The translations under genes were made by a program, and so were the position numbers. Below, piece after piece: positions 1 to 7,093 of a stretch of DNA of 64,000 bases. The first letter of the stretch is position 1. The number at the start of each line of letters is the position of its first letter. Source of the DNA: Anaerococcus porci. Lineage in GTDB: Bacteria > Bacillota > Clostridia > Tissierellales > Peptoniphilaceae. The notes below the pieces were generated by a model. It saw nothing but the letters and a program-made list of their open reading frames with translations. It was not told where the DNA came from and did not search any database. The stretch is taken from NCBI RefSeq assembly GCF_009696575.1, contig NZ_VULQ01000002.1:62001-126000 (forward strand), in the 5' to 3' direction.

Positions 1-171
1 ATCAAGTCCTTGACTAATTATTATTTCTAAACTATCATAAAGCGATATTGATGAATCAAGCAATAAGGCGAGTTGCTTTAAAAATAAAGCTAAGATATTG
101 GAGTTAATTTTAATATTTCCAATATATTTATTAAAAAATTCCTTGAGCTTTTTTAAGTTAATATTATTCAA
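1..171 (-). CDS. Type II secretion/type IV pilus F-family protein (PilC/GspF/ComGB-like), N-terminal part
   Basis: An open frame of 57 codons runs off the left edge of the window. Translated on the minus strand it reads roughly NNINLKKLKEFF, then LALFLKQLALLLDSSISLYDSLEIIISQG. This matches the start of the first T2SF cytoplasmic helical domain, where a phe-x-arg/lys-gln-leu-ala pattern precedes a 'leu-leu-x-(ser/ala)-(gly/ser)' segment. The family forms the inner-membrane platform of type II secretion, type IV pilus or competence pseudopilus machines. The likely start is TTG at 171-169, directly after the frr stop codon and in the same frame; no ATG is available. The rest of the protein lies outside the window, so pilus, competence or secretion roles cannot be separated. 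Confidence 0.6.
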   Translation of the reverse strand, partial: MNNINLKKLKEFFNKYIGNIKINSNILALFLKQLALLLDSSISLYDSLEIIISQGLD

Positions 172-729
172 TTATACTTCTAATAATTCTTTATTTTTCT
201 TATCTACTATTATATCTATATTATCAATATATTTTTCAGTAATGTTTTGAATTTCTTCTTCTATAGAATATCTATCATCTTCTGTAAGATCCCCAGTTTT
301 TTCTGCTTTTTTTACAACATCCATATTATCCCTTCTTATATTTCTAATTTGGATTTTGCTATCTTCAGAATATTCTGATACTTGCTTTGTCAATTCTTTT
401 CTTCTTTCTTCAGTAAGAGATGGAAAAGGAAGCCTAATTACTTCACCATCATTTTGAGGATTGATTCCTATATCTGATTTATTAATAGCTTTTTCAATCT
501 CTTTAATATTTGACCTATCCCAAGGCTTAATAACTAACAATCTTGGTTCTGGTATAGAAATTGTTGCGGCTTGATTGATTGGTGTTTGGGTTCCATAATA
601 TGAAAATGTAATCCCATCTAATATTGAGTCATTGGCTCTACCTGCTCTAATTTTGGAAATTCTAATTTCGAATGATTCTACCGCCCTTTTCATTTGAGAT
701 TCTGTATCCTTAATAATCTTCTCGTACAT
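172..729 (-). CDS. frr: Ribosome recycling factor
   Basis: This 185-residue protein has full family length. With EF-G it splits post-termination 70S ribosomes so the subunits can be reused. Hallmarks are the N-terminal helix with RISKIRAGRAND, the PINQAATISIPEPRLLVIKPWD segment of domain II, and the C-terminal helices with the IRNIRRD motif and acidic end. I prefer ATG at 729 over the in-frame TTG three bases upstream, because it overlaps the pyrH stop as TGATG and sits behind an AGGAGAG ribosome-binding site. pyrH-frr is a standard bacterial pair and the overlap implies translational coupling. Confidence 0.97.
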   Translation of the reverse strand: MYEKIIKDTESQMKRAVESFEIRISKIRAGRANDSILDGITFSYYGTQTPINQAATISIPEPRLLVIKPWDRSNIKEIEKAINKSDIGINPQNDGEVIRLPFPSLTEERRKELTKQVSEYSEDSKIQIRNIRRDNMDVVKKAEKTGDLTEDDRYSIEEEIQNITEKYIDNIDIIVDKKNKELLEV

Positions 730-1442
730 CAAAAACTCTCCTTTACAATTGTTCCTATTTCTTTTCCTTCAACTATCTTAACTAAATTACTTGGATCATC
801 TATACCAAAAACTAAAATCGGCATATTATTGTCCATGCATAAACTTGTCGCAGTGGAGTCCATAATTTGTAATCTCTTTTGTAAAATTTCACTGTAGGTT
901 AACCTATCATATTTTTTTGCATCGTCATACTTATTAGGGTCTTTATCATAAATACCATCAGTACCTTTCTTTCCTAAAAGTATTACATCTGCACCAATTT
1001 CTAGAGCTCTTAAAGAAGCTGTAGTGTCTGTTGAAAAATATGGAAGTCCAGTACCAGCTGCAAAAATAACGACTCTCCCTTTTTCAAGATGCCTTGCTGC
1101 TCTTCTTCTTATATATGGTTCCGCTACTTCTTGCATATTTATAGCTGTCATTAGTCTTGTTTCAAGATTCATTTTCTCAAGTGCATCTTGAACTCTAAGA
1201 CCATTCATAACTGTTCCTAACATACCTATAGTATCACTGGTAGCTCTTTCAACATTTCTACCACTTCTACCTCTCCAGAAGTTTCCTCCGCCTACAACTA
1301 TGGCTATTTCAAGACCCATTTCTTTGGTTTTTTTGATATTGTTACAAATATTGTCTATTGTAGCATCATCAAATCCAAATCCTTTGTCTTTGGCAAGCGC
1401 TTCTCCACTTAATTTTAAAACTACTCTTTTAATATTGCGCAA
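729..1442 (-). CDS. pyrH: UMP kinase
   Basis: This 237-residue cytoplasmic enzyme phosphorylates UMP to UDP with ATP in pyrimidine nucleotide synthesis. It belongs to the amino-acid-kinase fold rather than the P-loop family. Visible motifs are [10 protein letters not shown] at the N-terminus, [11 protein letters not shown] in the nucleotide and effector region, and DAVIL-type [20 protein letters not shown] near the ATP site. The start is TTG at 1442, chosen because AGGAGGAAAAG lies just upstream and no in-frame ATG exists nearby. Its own candidate promoter follows upstream. The usual neighbours tsf and rpsB are absent; a prophage relic lies upstream instead. Confidence 0.97.
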   Translation of the reverse strand: MRNIKRVVLKLSGEALAKDKGFGFDDATIDNICNNIKKTKEMGLEIAIVVGGGNFWRGRSGRNVERATSDTIGMLGTVMNGLRVQDALEKMNLETRLMTAINMQEVAEPYIRRRAARHLEKGRVVIFAAGTGLPYFSTDTTASLRALEIGADVILLGKKGTDGIYDKDPNKYDDAKKYDRLTYSEILQKRLQIMDSTATSLCMDNNMPILVFGIDDPSNLVKIVEGKEIGTIVKESF

Positions 1443-1464
1443 AACTTTTCCTCCTATTAGTAAA

Positions 1465-1493
1465 ATTATATCCTATTTTGAAATTTTCATAAA
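1465..1493 (-). promoter_or_regulatory. Candidate promoter of pyrH-frr
   Basis: Minus strand -10 TATAAT (1465-1470) with a weak -35 TTTATG (1488-1493) and a 17-base spacer, about 25 bases upstream of the pyrH start. The -10 is consensus and the -35 is poor. Confidence 0.5.
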
Positions 1494-1573
1494 GTTATAA
1501 GTTATAAGTTTTAAAATTTTATTAGATAGTTTACTATATGTATATCTACCCAAATCAGAAAAATAAAATCTTT

Positions 1574-1602
1574 ATAAAAAATAGTCAAGCTTTCACTTGA
1601 CT
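1574..1602 (-). terminator. Rho-independent terminator
   Basis: Minus strand stem AGTCAAG/CTTGACT (1583-1589 with 1596-1602), six-base loop, followed by ATTTTTT. It would end transcription coming from the prophage relic before pyrH. Confidence 0.75.
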
Positions 1603-1637
1603 CAGCCTATGGATAAATCAGATAAATCCTTAAAATT

Positions 1638-1946
1638 TTAATATATTTTGTCTATAGTACGATGGACTATTGCAGAATAAATTAATCGTTCTAAAATTAT
1701 TACAAACTCCTCCACGACAATTTGGACTCTATAAGCCGACAGGCTATACTCAAATTGTCTAAAAGTAACTTGTAATGATTCAACTTTAGAATTCATAATT
1801 TTGCAACAGCCCATTTTATTAAAATATTTGACCAGTGCTGTAATGTTTTTTCTATTTATTGAATTAGTTCTTTCTCTTTCGATTGTATCAACGTATTTTT
1901 CAAATACTTCTGCATTAAAATATGTCTTATCAAATAATTTAGGCAT
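1638..1946 (-). pseudogene. Phage major capsid protein fragment truncated by MITE copy 1
   Basis: The open frame encodes 102 residues, but only the first ~44 (bases 1813-1946) are phage sequence. They begin MPKLFDKTYFNAEVFEKYVD, which resembles the N-terminus of tailed-phage major capsid proteins that follow a gp20 scaffold gene. From GCCKIMNSK onward the translation is simply MITE copy 1 read through to a chance stop. The start lies 10 bases downstream of the scaffold stop, the expected order scaffold then capsid. The rest of the capsid gene is absent, so the product cannot assemble. The capsid assignment rests on a short N-terminus and gene order. Confidence 0.6.
1664..1812 (-). mobile_element. 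MITE-like palindromic element, copy 1
   Basis: About 149 bp bounded by imperfect inverted repeats: GGACTATTGCAGAAT at the low end and GGGCTGTTGCAAAAT read inward from the high end. Internal dyads are also present: ATTACAA.../TTGTAAT and ACAATTTG/CAAATTGT. Two relatives occur at 41392-41541 and 44501-44646. No transposase is encoded. It forms the 3' part of the open frame 1638-1946, which shows it landed in a phage gene. Confidence 0.8.
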
Positions 1947-1956
1947 CTAAATCCTC

Positions 1957-2523
1957 CTATAAAATACCTTTCTTGTTAGCTTCAAGCATTTCCTCATAAG
2001 TCATATCTTTTAATTCCTTTTCTCCTATAGATCCAGACTTACCCATGCTTCTTTGCTTTGGTTCTTCCTCAGTTTTAAATAGGTATGAATCACTTTCTTT
2101 TAGCCCCTCAATTTGTGCCTTTAAATCATCATTTAAGTTTTTAGAATCCTTTAGACTATCAATATCAAGTAAAGCCTTAGCTGCCTTTAAGTTTCTACTA
2201 CCAGCATTAACCAAGCCTAAATCTATAGCATTATTTAAAGTTATATTGTCCATATCCTCTTTAGCTTTGATTTGTGCCTGTTCATACTTGTTTTTATATT
2301 CTTCAGCACTTGCCTTAATTGATTCAATATCCATATCCTTAAACGCTTCTATCTGCTCATTTGCACTTGCAACTTGATTTTTAAAATTTTCATTTTCAGT
2401 TTTTAAAGTTTCAAAGTTATTTTTAAGTTGGTTATAATCTTCAACTTCTTTTCCTCTTAACTTAAAAACTGCCGCTATCTGTTCATCATTTAAACCTATC
2501 TCTTTTAATTCTTCCGTCTTCAT
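1957..2523 (-). CDS. Phage scaffolding protein, gp20-like (phage minor structural protein GP20)
   Basis: This 188-residue acidic, highly helical protein has a long central coiled coil (about residues 25-95, rich in Glu, Lys, Asn and Gln). It starts MKTEELKEIGLNDEQIAAVF and ends with a short basic/acidic tail, KDMTYEEMLEANKKGIL. This is the layout of GP20-type scaffolding proteins of Firmicutes siphophages, which template procapsid assembly and are then removed. It appears intact, but it is stranded between a truncated minor capsid gene and a truncated capsid gene, so it is a relic of a lost morphogenesis module. The start has a GGAGATG ribosome-binding site. Confidence 0.8.
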   Translation of the reverse strand: MKTEELKEIGLNDEQIAAVFKLRGKEVEDYNQLKNNFETLKTENENFKNQVASANEQIEAFKDMDIESIKASAEEYKNKYEQAQIKAKEDMDNITLNNAIDLGLVNAGSRNLKAAKALLDIDSLKDSKNLNDDLKAQIEGLKESDSYLFKTEEEPKQRSMGKSGSIGEKELKDMTYEEMLEANKKGIL

Positions 2524-2604
2524 AAAACATCTCCTTTTAAGCTTTTTAAGTCGTTGCTCTGACTTAGATATTTGTTTTTTTGCATTTTAGGTCTGCTTTG
2601 ACCA

Positions 2605-2681
2605 TGGCGAAGCTTAAAGGATTTGAACCTTTATCTTCCAGATTTGGAGTCTGGTGTTTTTCCTGATTAAACTAAAGCTCC
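2605..2681 (-). tRNA. tRNA-Trp (anticodon CCA)
   Basis: A full cloverleaf folds on the minus strand: acceptor GGAGCTT/AAGCTTC, D stem GTTT/AAAC, anticodon stem CCAGA/TCTGG around loop CTCCAAA (anticodon CCA), T stem AAAGG/CCTTT with loop TTCAAAT, and discriminator G, followed by an encoded CCA (2605-2607). It sits inside the prophage relic between a small membrane protein gene and the scaffold gene. Confidence 0.88.
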
Positions 2682-2689
2682 AAAAAAAA

Positions 2690-2763
2690 TCGCACGATTA
2701 ACTCATGATTATTACTAGGCTATGACTACCTCTAAACGTAATAACTCACGATTATCGCACGAT
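2690..2763. repeat. Short direct repeats upstream of tRNA-Trp
   Basis: The 11-mer TCGCACGATTA occurs at both ends of this stretch, with related ACTCATGATTATTAC and ACTCACGATTATCGC copies between. A 7-bp dyad TTATTAC/GTAATAA is included. It may be a leader or binding site for the phage module; function is unknown. Confidence 0.45.
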
Positions 2764-2767
2764 TATT

Positions 2768-2959
2768 TTAGATTATTTTTTTATTTATTATTAAAGCTAT
2801 TACTATAAATGTTATCCCAATTAATAAACTTATCCATAAGGGCGACAACACCCAAATCCACGACCAATTAATATGATTAGTGAGTTTTAAAAATATAAAC
2901 AACAAGGTTAATAAACCGAAAAAACCTATACCATTACCATTACAATTTTCACTTTCCAT
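2768..2959 (-). CDS. Small phage-associated transmembrane protein
   Basis: I take the start at ATG 2959 (63 residues, MESENCNGNG...), which has a GGGGAG ribosome-binding site; the longer frame adds 11 residues without one. The protein has a hydrophilic Asn/Gly-rich N-terminus and two predicted membrane spans (GFFGLLTLLFIFLKLT and PLWISLLIGITFIVIALII) joined by a Trp-rich WSWIWVL segment. Short proteins with this pattern are common in Firmicutes phage structural regions and are often annotated 'transmembrane Fragile-X-F'. Its function is unknown. Its place between minor capsid and scaffold genes fits a phage origin. Confidence 0.65.
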   Translation of the reverse strand: MESENCNGNGIGFFGLLTLLFIFLKLTNHINWSWIWVLSPLWISLLIGITFIVIALIINKKII

Positions 2960-3027
2960 AATTACTCCCCTTAAAAAAAGCACATCTAACAAGTGCTAGT
3001 GTGCTTTATTTTAAAATTCATATGTTA

Positions 3028-3294
3028 TTAATAGTTGCTTATATAAGAGTATGTTTTTTCATCATAATCATGATTTCTAAAGAAAATGTCATCATGAATA
3101 TTTTGAGCTTTTCTTCCAAAATCAGTCAAATCAAAATTTTCATCCATACCATTTTCGCCACAGACTAATTCCAAATCTATATCCGATAATAAATCTTCTA
3201 AATCGTTTAACGTTTCTGCCTCTTTAATTTTTTCTTTTCCATTTTTAAGATATTTAGTAATAAACTCTCTCTCATAATCTGTTATTATAAACAT
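3028..3294 (-). CDS. Hypothetical protein of the prophage relic
   Basis: An 88-residue acidic protein that I do not recognise. It begins MFIITDYEREFITKYLK and is mostly helical, with an Asp/Glu-rich middle (LNDLEDLLSDIDLELV) and an ending rich in Tyr, His and Asp. It has no signal peptide or membrane span. Its ATG follows the minor capsid stop by two bases, with AAGAAGG as ribosome-binding site, so the two were co-transcribed. Similar small acidic ORFs follow minor capsid genes in Firmicutes siphophages, which is the only clue to its role. Confidence 0.6.
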   Translation of the reverse strand: MFIITDYEREFITKYLKNGKEKIKEAETLNDLEDLLSDIDLELVCGENGMDENFDLTDFGRKAQNIHDDIFFRNHDYDEKTYSYISNY

Positions 3295-3296
3295 AA

Positions 3297-4397
3297 TTAC
3301 CTTCTTTTTTTGTTTTGACTAGTTTGTATTAGCCTACCTCTGTCTATATCTAAAGTAACTTTTACTGCACTATTTATATATTGGTTTCGCTCTTCATTTT
3401 TTACAATACTGCGTTTTATTTTATTAGGATTCAGTAATGATTTTTTTATTTCGTTTATGTCAACGCCCCTTCTCATACCTTTTTTAGGTATATCATCATG
3501 GGCATGTTGACCGATAACTCTATCTATAAAATGGGTCCCGTATTCATTTATTTTTATCCCATCTTTGGTTGTTATACCTACTAGTTTATCATCAATTTCT
3601 TTGGAAAATTCAATGTATCTGTCAATTCCTACTAAAACAGAAATATCTTCATTATCAACAGCTTTTTTAAAACCTTCAAGTAGCCACATCTGATTATTGT
3701 CTTTTATCCTATTAACAATTCTATCAGCATCTTTATAATTCTTTGTACCTAAATAATCCCCATATAAAGTTTGATTTAATTTTCTATTCGCCCAAACTTC
3801 CTTACTTGCCTTACTTCTATTATACCCATAAACGTTAGTATTTACACTGGCAGGGCGAAGTTTTCCAGCCTTATTAAAATCTTTATATAACTGTCTTTGC
3901 CTTTGTAATCTTACCTGGGCTATTAGCTTACTTTCTTCATCTCCCACCTTTTCATACATCATAACCCTATGCTTATATTTTCTTATAGTTCTTTCAATCT
4001 GTCTTTGCTTTTGGGTTGCTTCATAATAAGTATATTCCTTACCATCAAACTCAAAAGGCTCTGGATCTATATCGTCAAGCATTTCTTTAGTCCACTCTTT
4101 TTCTGATATCCCCTCAAAGAATGGATACCAATTATGCCTGCAATTTGCACCCATAAATCCAGTAACTTCTCCATATCCAATGTCATCTAAACTTAAATAC
4201 TTACTATTCTCACCCGATATAGACACAACTTGCCCTTGCCATACCGCATGGCTTGGTCTAGCTCCAGCATGAGCCGATATCTCCATCAAATCTTGCCCCA
4301 TATCCTTAGCATTATCCATAGATATCTCGCCCGTCATTTGATTTAAAGTAGTTCTTACAATCATCTTACTTGCTGATTCTAATGTATAATTACGTCC
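3297..4397 (-). pseudogene. Phage minor capsid protein 2, 5'-truncated
   Basis: The ATG-initiated frame (3297-4364, 355 residues) contains the conserved region of Phage_min_cap2: RTTLNQMTGEISM, HAGARPSHAVWQGQVVS, GANCRHNWYPFFEG and a basic C-terminal half. Recognisable coding continues upstream of the ATG without a start codon (GRNYTLESASK, 4365-4397). The frame stays open to a TAA at 4539-4541, but residues before about 4397 no longer look like the family. The normal N-terminal part of several hundred residues is missing, so this is a truncated gene from a prophage deletion. Internal initiation at 4364 is conceivable but would leave a partial domain. Confidence 0.75.
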
Positions 4398-4732
4398 ACT
4401 ATTGATATAATTTGTAGACTTTATACTTAAATTATATATTTGACGAAAAAAACTTAAAATATATTTTTTTAGAGAAGTGTTTTTGAAAATAGAAATATTA
4501 GAGAAAATACTTTTAATAAAAAATGTATTATCCAGATTTTAAGAAAGCTGATATTAAGAAAAAGATATCTTATTCTTTTAATTAAACCTTTATAATTTTT
4601 GTACATAATAATAATGTAGATGGCAAAGCTTTGCAAAAATTAATAGGTTTTACTAATTTTAAGGCACACATACTCCTAAATCTAATATTTAGAGTAATAT
4701 ATTTTAAAGAATCACAAAAAATCAAATAAAAA
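4398..4732. other. Non-coding prophage/chromosome junction
   Basis: AT-rich, with no gene I can support. The frame of the truncated minor capsid gene remains open to 4538 but without homology. The left breakpoint of the prophage deletion probably lies here. I found no clear attachment-site repeat by eye. Confidence 0.4.
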
Positions 4733-4759
4733 AGTGGGATAAACAATCCATTTCCCACT
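4733..4759 (-). terminator. Second terminator after the tRNA pair
   Basis: Minus strand stem AGTGGGA/TCCCACT with an AT-rich loop, followed by TTTTTT. It backs up the terminator at 4778-4805. Confidence 0.65.
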
Positions 4760-4777
4760 CATTAACCACAACAAAAA

Positions 4778-4805
4778 AAGAAGCGTTAAAACACTAACAC
4801 TTCTT
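4778..4805 (-). terminator. Terminator of the tRNA-His/tRNA-Leu unit
   Basis: Minus strand stem AAGAAGTGTTA/TAACGCTTCTT with one G-T pair, followed by TTTTTT, nine bases after the tRNA-Leu CCA end. Confidence 0.8.
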
Positions 4806-4813
4806 TTAAATAT

Positions 4814-4899
4814 TGGTGCGGGATAAAGGAGTTGAACCTTCACGAGAAAATCTCACTAGATCCTAAGTCTAGCGCGTCTGCCAATTCCGCCAATCCCGC
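4814..4899 (-). tRNA. tRNA-Leu (anticodon TAG)
   Basis: Acceptor GCGGGAT/ATCCCGC, anticodon stem CTAGA/TCTAG around CTTAGGA (anticodon TAG), the long variable arm expected for tRNA-Leu (TGAGATTTTCTCGT), T loop TTCAACT, and an encoded CCA (4814-4816). It is transcribed after tRNA-His. Confidence 0.96.
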
Positions 4900-4902
4900 A
4901 TA

Positions 4903-4980
4903 TGGGGTGAGTAGAGAGATTCGAACTCTCGATCTCCTGGGCCACAACCAGGTGTCTTAACCAACTGGACCATACCCACC
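4903..4980 (-). tRNA. tRNA-His (anticodon GTG)
   Basis: Acceptor GTGGGTA/TACTCAC with the extra G-1 (4980) opposite discriminator C, which is diagnostic for histidine. Anticodon stem CCTGG/CCAGG holds TTGTGGC (anticodon GTG). CCA is encoded at 4903-4905. It is the first gene of the two-tRNA unit. Confidence 0.96.
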
Positions 4981-5001
4981 AAGTAAATAACTTACTATAT
5001 A

Positions 5002-5030
5002 AGTATACATCCAATCAAGCTACTTGTCAA
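5002..5030 (-). promoter_or_regulatory. Promoter of the tRNA-His/tRNA-Leu unit
   Basis: Minus strand TTGACA (5025-5030), 17-base spacer, TATACT (5002-5007), about 20 bases before the tRNA-His 5' end. Near-consensus sigma-A promoter. Confidence 0.85.
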
Positions 5031-5144
5031 ATAAATTTAAAAATATTCTTTTTATTTTTCATATTTACTCTAAGTTGTCTCTTCTGACTTGATTATAATA
5101 CCACGTTTTAATGGTTAATGCAAGTTTTTTTAAAAACTTATAGT

Positions 5145-5173
5145 TTTACAAAAAAGAACTCTTATAGTAAAAT
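5145..5173 (+). promoter_or_regulatory. Candidate promoter of the recX unit
   Basis: Plus strand TTTACA (5145-5150), 17-base spacer, TAAAAT (5168-5173), 34 bases before the small ORF start. Confidence 0.55.
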
Positions 5174-5207
5174 ATTTTTAGGATTGACTAGAAATTGAGG
5201 TGATTTC

Positions 5208-5312
5208 ATGAAAAAAAAGTCAAAAAGTAAACTTATCTTAAAAATTTTCGCTATTGTTATAGCCCTATCTATGATAATTCCTATAGTTATGAATGCTGTT
5301 GAGTCTTTATGA
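5208..5312 (+). CDS. Small membrane protein (34 residues) coupled to recX
   Basis: ATG at 5208 follows GAGGTGATTTC, a good ribosome-binding site. The 34-residue product has a lysine-rich start (MKKKSKSKLILK) and then one hydrophobic span (IFAIVIALSMIIPIVM) ending NAVESL. Its stop overlaps the recX start as ATGA, so recX translation is probably coupled to it. It resembles the general shape of DUF4044-type mini membrane proteins of Firmicutes, but I cannot assign a family firmly. It could also serve mainly as a leader ORF for recX. Confidence 0.6.
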   Translation: MKKKSKSKLILKIFAIVIALSMIIPIVMNAVESL

Positions 5313-5905
5313 TTTTAGAAAATATAGATTACTCAGAAAAAGAAAATATTATAAAACTTACAATATCAAACGAAATTTTTTATTTATCTTATGAGTTTTA
5401 TAATAATTTAGATATAAACATTGGTGATGAAGTTGATTTTAATCTTTATAAGAAAATTTTAAATGAAAATGACTATAATAGATGTAAATCTTATGCCTTA
5501 AAACAAATTTCATATTCTAACAATACTAGCTTTGATTTAAGAAATAAAATGTATAGAAAGGGATTTTCAGATGATAACATTAGTAAGGTTATTAAATTCT
5601 TAAAATCCTTTAATTTTATAGATGATGATTACTATGTAAGAAGCTTTGTTAATGATAAGTCAAAAATTTCATCTTGGTCTAAGGCTAAAATCAGGTTTAG
5701 GTTAAAGGCTAAGCATATAGATGATAAGTTAATTGATAAATATCTGGATAAAATTACTTATAAGGATGAATACGAAAAGGCTAATTTTTTAGCTCAAAAA
5801 AGGTTTGACCTAGGTCATGATAAGGATAAAGTATTTAGGTTTTTAGCTAATAGGGCATTTTCTTATGATATTATTAAGAATGTTTTAGAGGACTTATACC
5901 AATGA
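5309..5905 (+). CDS. recX: Regulatory protein RecX
   Basis: This 198-residue protein has the RecX three-helix tandem repeat layout. Typical sequences are CKSYALKQISYSNNTSFDLRNKM (first repeat), GFSDDNISKVIKFLKSFNFIDDDYYVRSFV (second) and KAKIRFRLKAKHIDDKLIDKYL (third). RecX binds RecA filaments and inhibits strand exchange and coprotease activity. recA is in this window but 48 kb away, as is usual in Firmicutes. The N-terminal ~60 residues form the extra domain seen in Gram-positive RecX. The gene overlaps the small ORF before it and the GIY-YIG gene after it, so the three form one operon. Confidence 0.9.
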   Translation: MILENIDYSEKENIIKLTISNEIFYLSYEFYNNLDINIGDEVDFNLYKKILNENDYNRCKSYALKQISYSNNTSFDLRNKMYRKGFSDDNISKVIKFLKSFNFIDDDYYVRSFVNDKSKISSWSKAKIRFRLKAKHIDDKLIDKYLDKITYKDEYEKANFLAQKRFDLGHDKDKVFRFLANRAFSYDIIKNVLEDLYQ

Positions 5906-6171
5906 CTTATGGATATGTCTATATGTTAAGATGCTCTGATAACAGTCTTTATACTGGATGGTGTAAAAACATTGATGATAGGTTAAATAAACATAATAGC
6001 GGATTAGGAGCTAAATATACAAGAAGTCGTAGACCCTGTAAGTTGGTTTTTTTTAAAGAGATAAATAGTAAAAGTGAAGCTTTAAAGCTTGAAATTAAAT
6101 TAAAAAATTTAAAAAAGGAATATAAGGAAAACATAGTAAGAAATTTCCAAAATAAAAATGGAGCTATTTGA
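5902..6171 (+). CDS. GIY-YIG endonuclease domain protein (UPF0213/YhbQ-like)
   Basis: 89 residues making up one GIY-YIG domain. The catalytic signature appears as YGYVYMLRC...LYTGWCKN, followed by the conserved Arg in DDRLNKHNSG and the AKYTRSRRP segment of the YhbQ/UPF0213 subfamily; a catalytic Glu is present in FFKE. These stand-alone nucleases are thought to act in DNA processing, but their physiological role is poorly defined. The start overlaps the recX stop (ATGA), tying it to a DNA-repair operon. Confidence 0.88.
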   Translation: MTYGYVYMLRCSDNSLYTGWCKNIDDRLNKHNSGLGAKYTRSRRPCKLVFFKEINSKSEALKLEIKLKNLKKEYKENIVRNFQNKNGAI

Positions 6172-6188
6172 GGTAGCCCCTTTTTTTT
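6160..6188 (+). terminator. Terminator of the recX unit
   Basis: Plus strand GGAGCTA/TAGCCCC stem with one mismatch, then eight T. It overlaps the last codons of the GIY-YIG gene and the 3' end of the convergent RNase gene. Confidence 0.6.
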
Positions 6189-7093
6189 AATTTATCTTTA
6201 AGTCTTTCTCCTTTCCTTTCAATACTTAATTCAAATAAACCCATCTTAGTAAATCCAAATATTTCATAATTTTCAAAGAATTTAACAATTGTTTCTTTAA
6301 CTAAATTAATTAAATTATCATTTCTACTAGATCTTAAAAAATCTATAATAACCATACCTCCTATATTTCTTAATTTTATATTATAAAAAATAAACTCGAG
6401 TATGGATTTATTTATCTGATAGAAAAAGTCGCTTTCATTAAGAGTAGAATTTTTCTTTGATGAATTTACATCTATTACTGTAAGAGTTTCTAACTCATTT
6501 ATTATAATTGATAGATTGCCTCTATATAGCTTATCTTTTCTTACACTTTTTAAAGACTCTTTAAATAATTTATCATTTACTATATCCACCTTAGCTAATT
6601 CTAATTCTTTATTTTCTTCAATATAGAAGTCTAATTCATTTTGAGATAATATTAACTTTGGACTAGGTGTAAAGTTTTCTTCTCTTATAATCTTATCTCT
6701 AAGATTTATCAAATCATTGTATGACTTCTTATTATAAATTCTGTTCTTTTTTAACTTAGGATAGCCTTTATTTTTAAATCTATATAGATAATATTCTTCA
6801 TTTTCTATCCTGAAATTTGCACTCATAGTTGGAAGTTTATCATCAAATCCTTCTTTTACTAATTGTACGATAATAGAATCTCCAATTTTAAAGCTTTTTT
6901 TTGTTTTTAAAAAGCCCCTTTTATCTTTATCATATAATAAAAAATAAGCATTTATGGAATCTATTTTTCCAACAACTCTAGCCCTGTATATATTATATAG
7001 TTCAGGATTGTAAAAATTCAATTCATAAAGCTTATCTTCTACTACCTTACCAAAGGCCTTATTTTTGTCATCTATAAATATATAATCTGTCAT
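6164..7093 (-). CDS. Short ribonuclease E/G family protein
   Basis: This 309-residue protein matches the catalytic half of RNase E/G, which cleaves single-stranded RNA 5' of AU-rich sites. An S1-like domain (residues 30-115; IYRARVVGKID, GDSIIVQLVKEG) is followed by the RNase H-like DNase I region. The two metal-binding aspartates are present in TVIDVNSSKKN and GGMVIIDFLRSS. It is shorter than usual: the zinc-link Cys-Pro-x-Cys segment and C-terminal small domain are missing and the end is a basic tail. It overlaps the MinD-like gene by 4 bases and ends the mre cluster, where clostridia often carry rng. Confidence 0.8.
   Translation of the reverse strand: MTDYIFIDDKNKAFGKVVEDKLYELNFYNPELYNIYRARVVGKIDSINAYFLLYDKDKRGFLKTKKSFKIGDSIIVQLVKEGFDDKLPTMSANFRIENEEYYLYRFKNKGYPKLKKNRIYNKKSYNDLINLRDKIIREENFTPSPKLILSQNELDFYIEENKELELAKVDIVNDKLFKESLKSVRKDKLYRGNLSIIINELETLTVIDVNSSKKNSTLNESDFFYQINKSILEFIFYNIKLRNIGGMVIIDFLRSSRNDNLINLVKETIVKFFENYEIFGFTKMGLFELSIERKGERLKDKLKKRGYLK

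Noticed and set aside
1664-1812. MITE copies as CRISPR repeats
   Set aside because: Three copies, tens of kilobases apart, ~148 bp each with internal dyads; there is no array and no cas gene.
2605-2681. Suppressor tRNA or UGA recoding by the phage
   Set aside because: The anticodon is CCA, not TCA, so it reads UGG only.
2690-2763. Replication origin
   Set aside because: No DnaA-box cluster, no dnaA/dnaN or rep gene nearby; the repeats are only two exact 11-mers.
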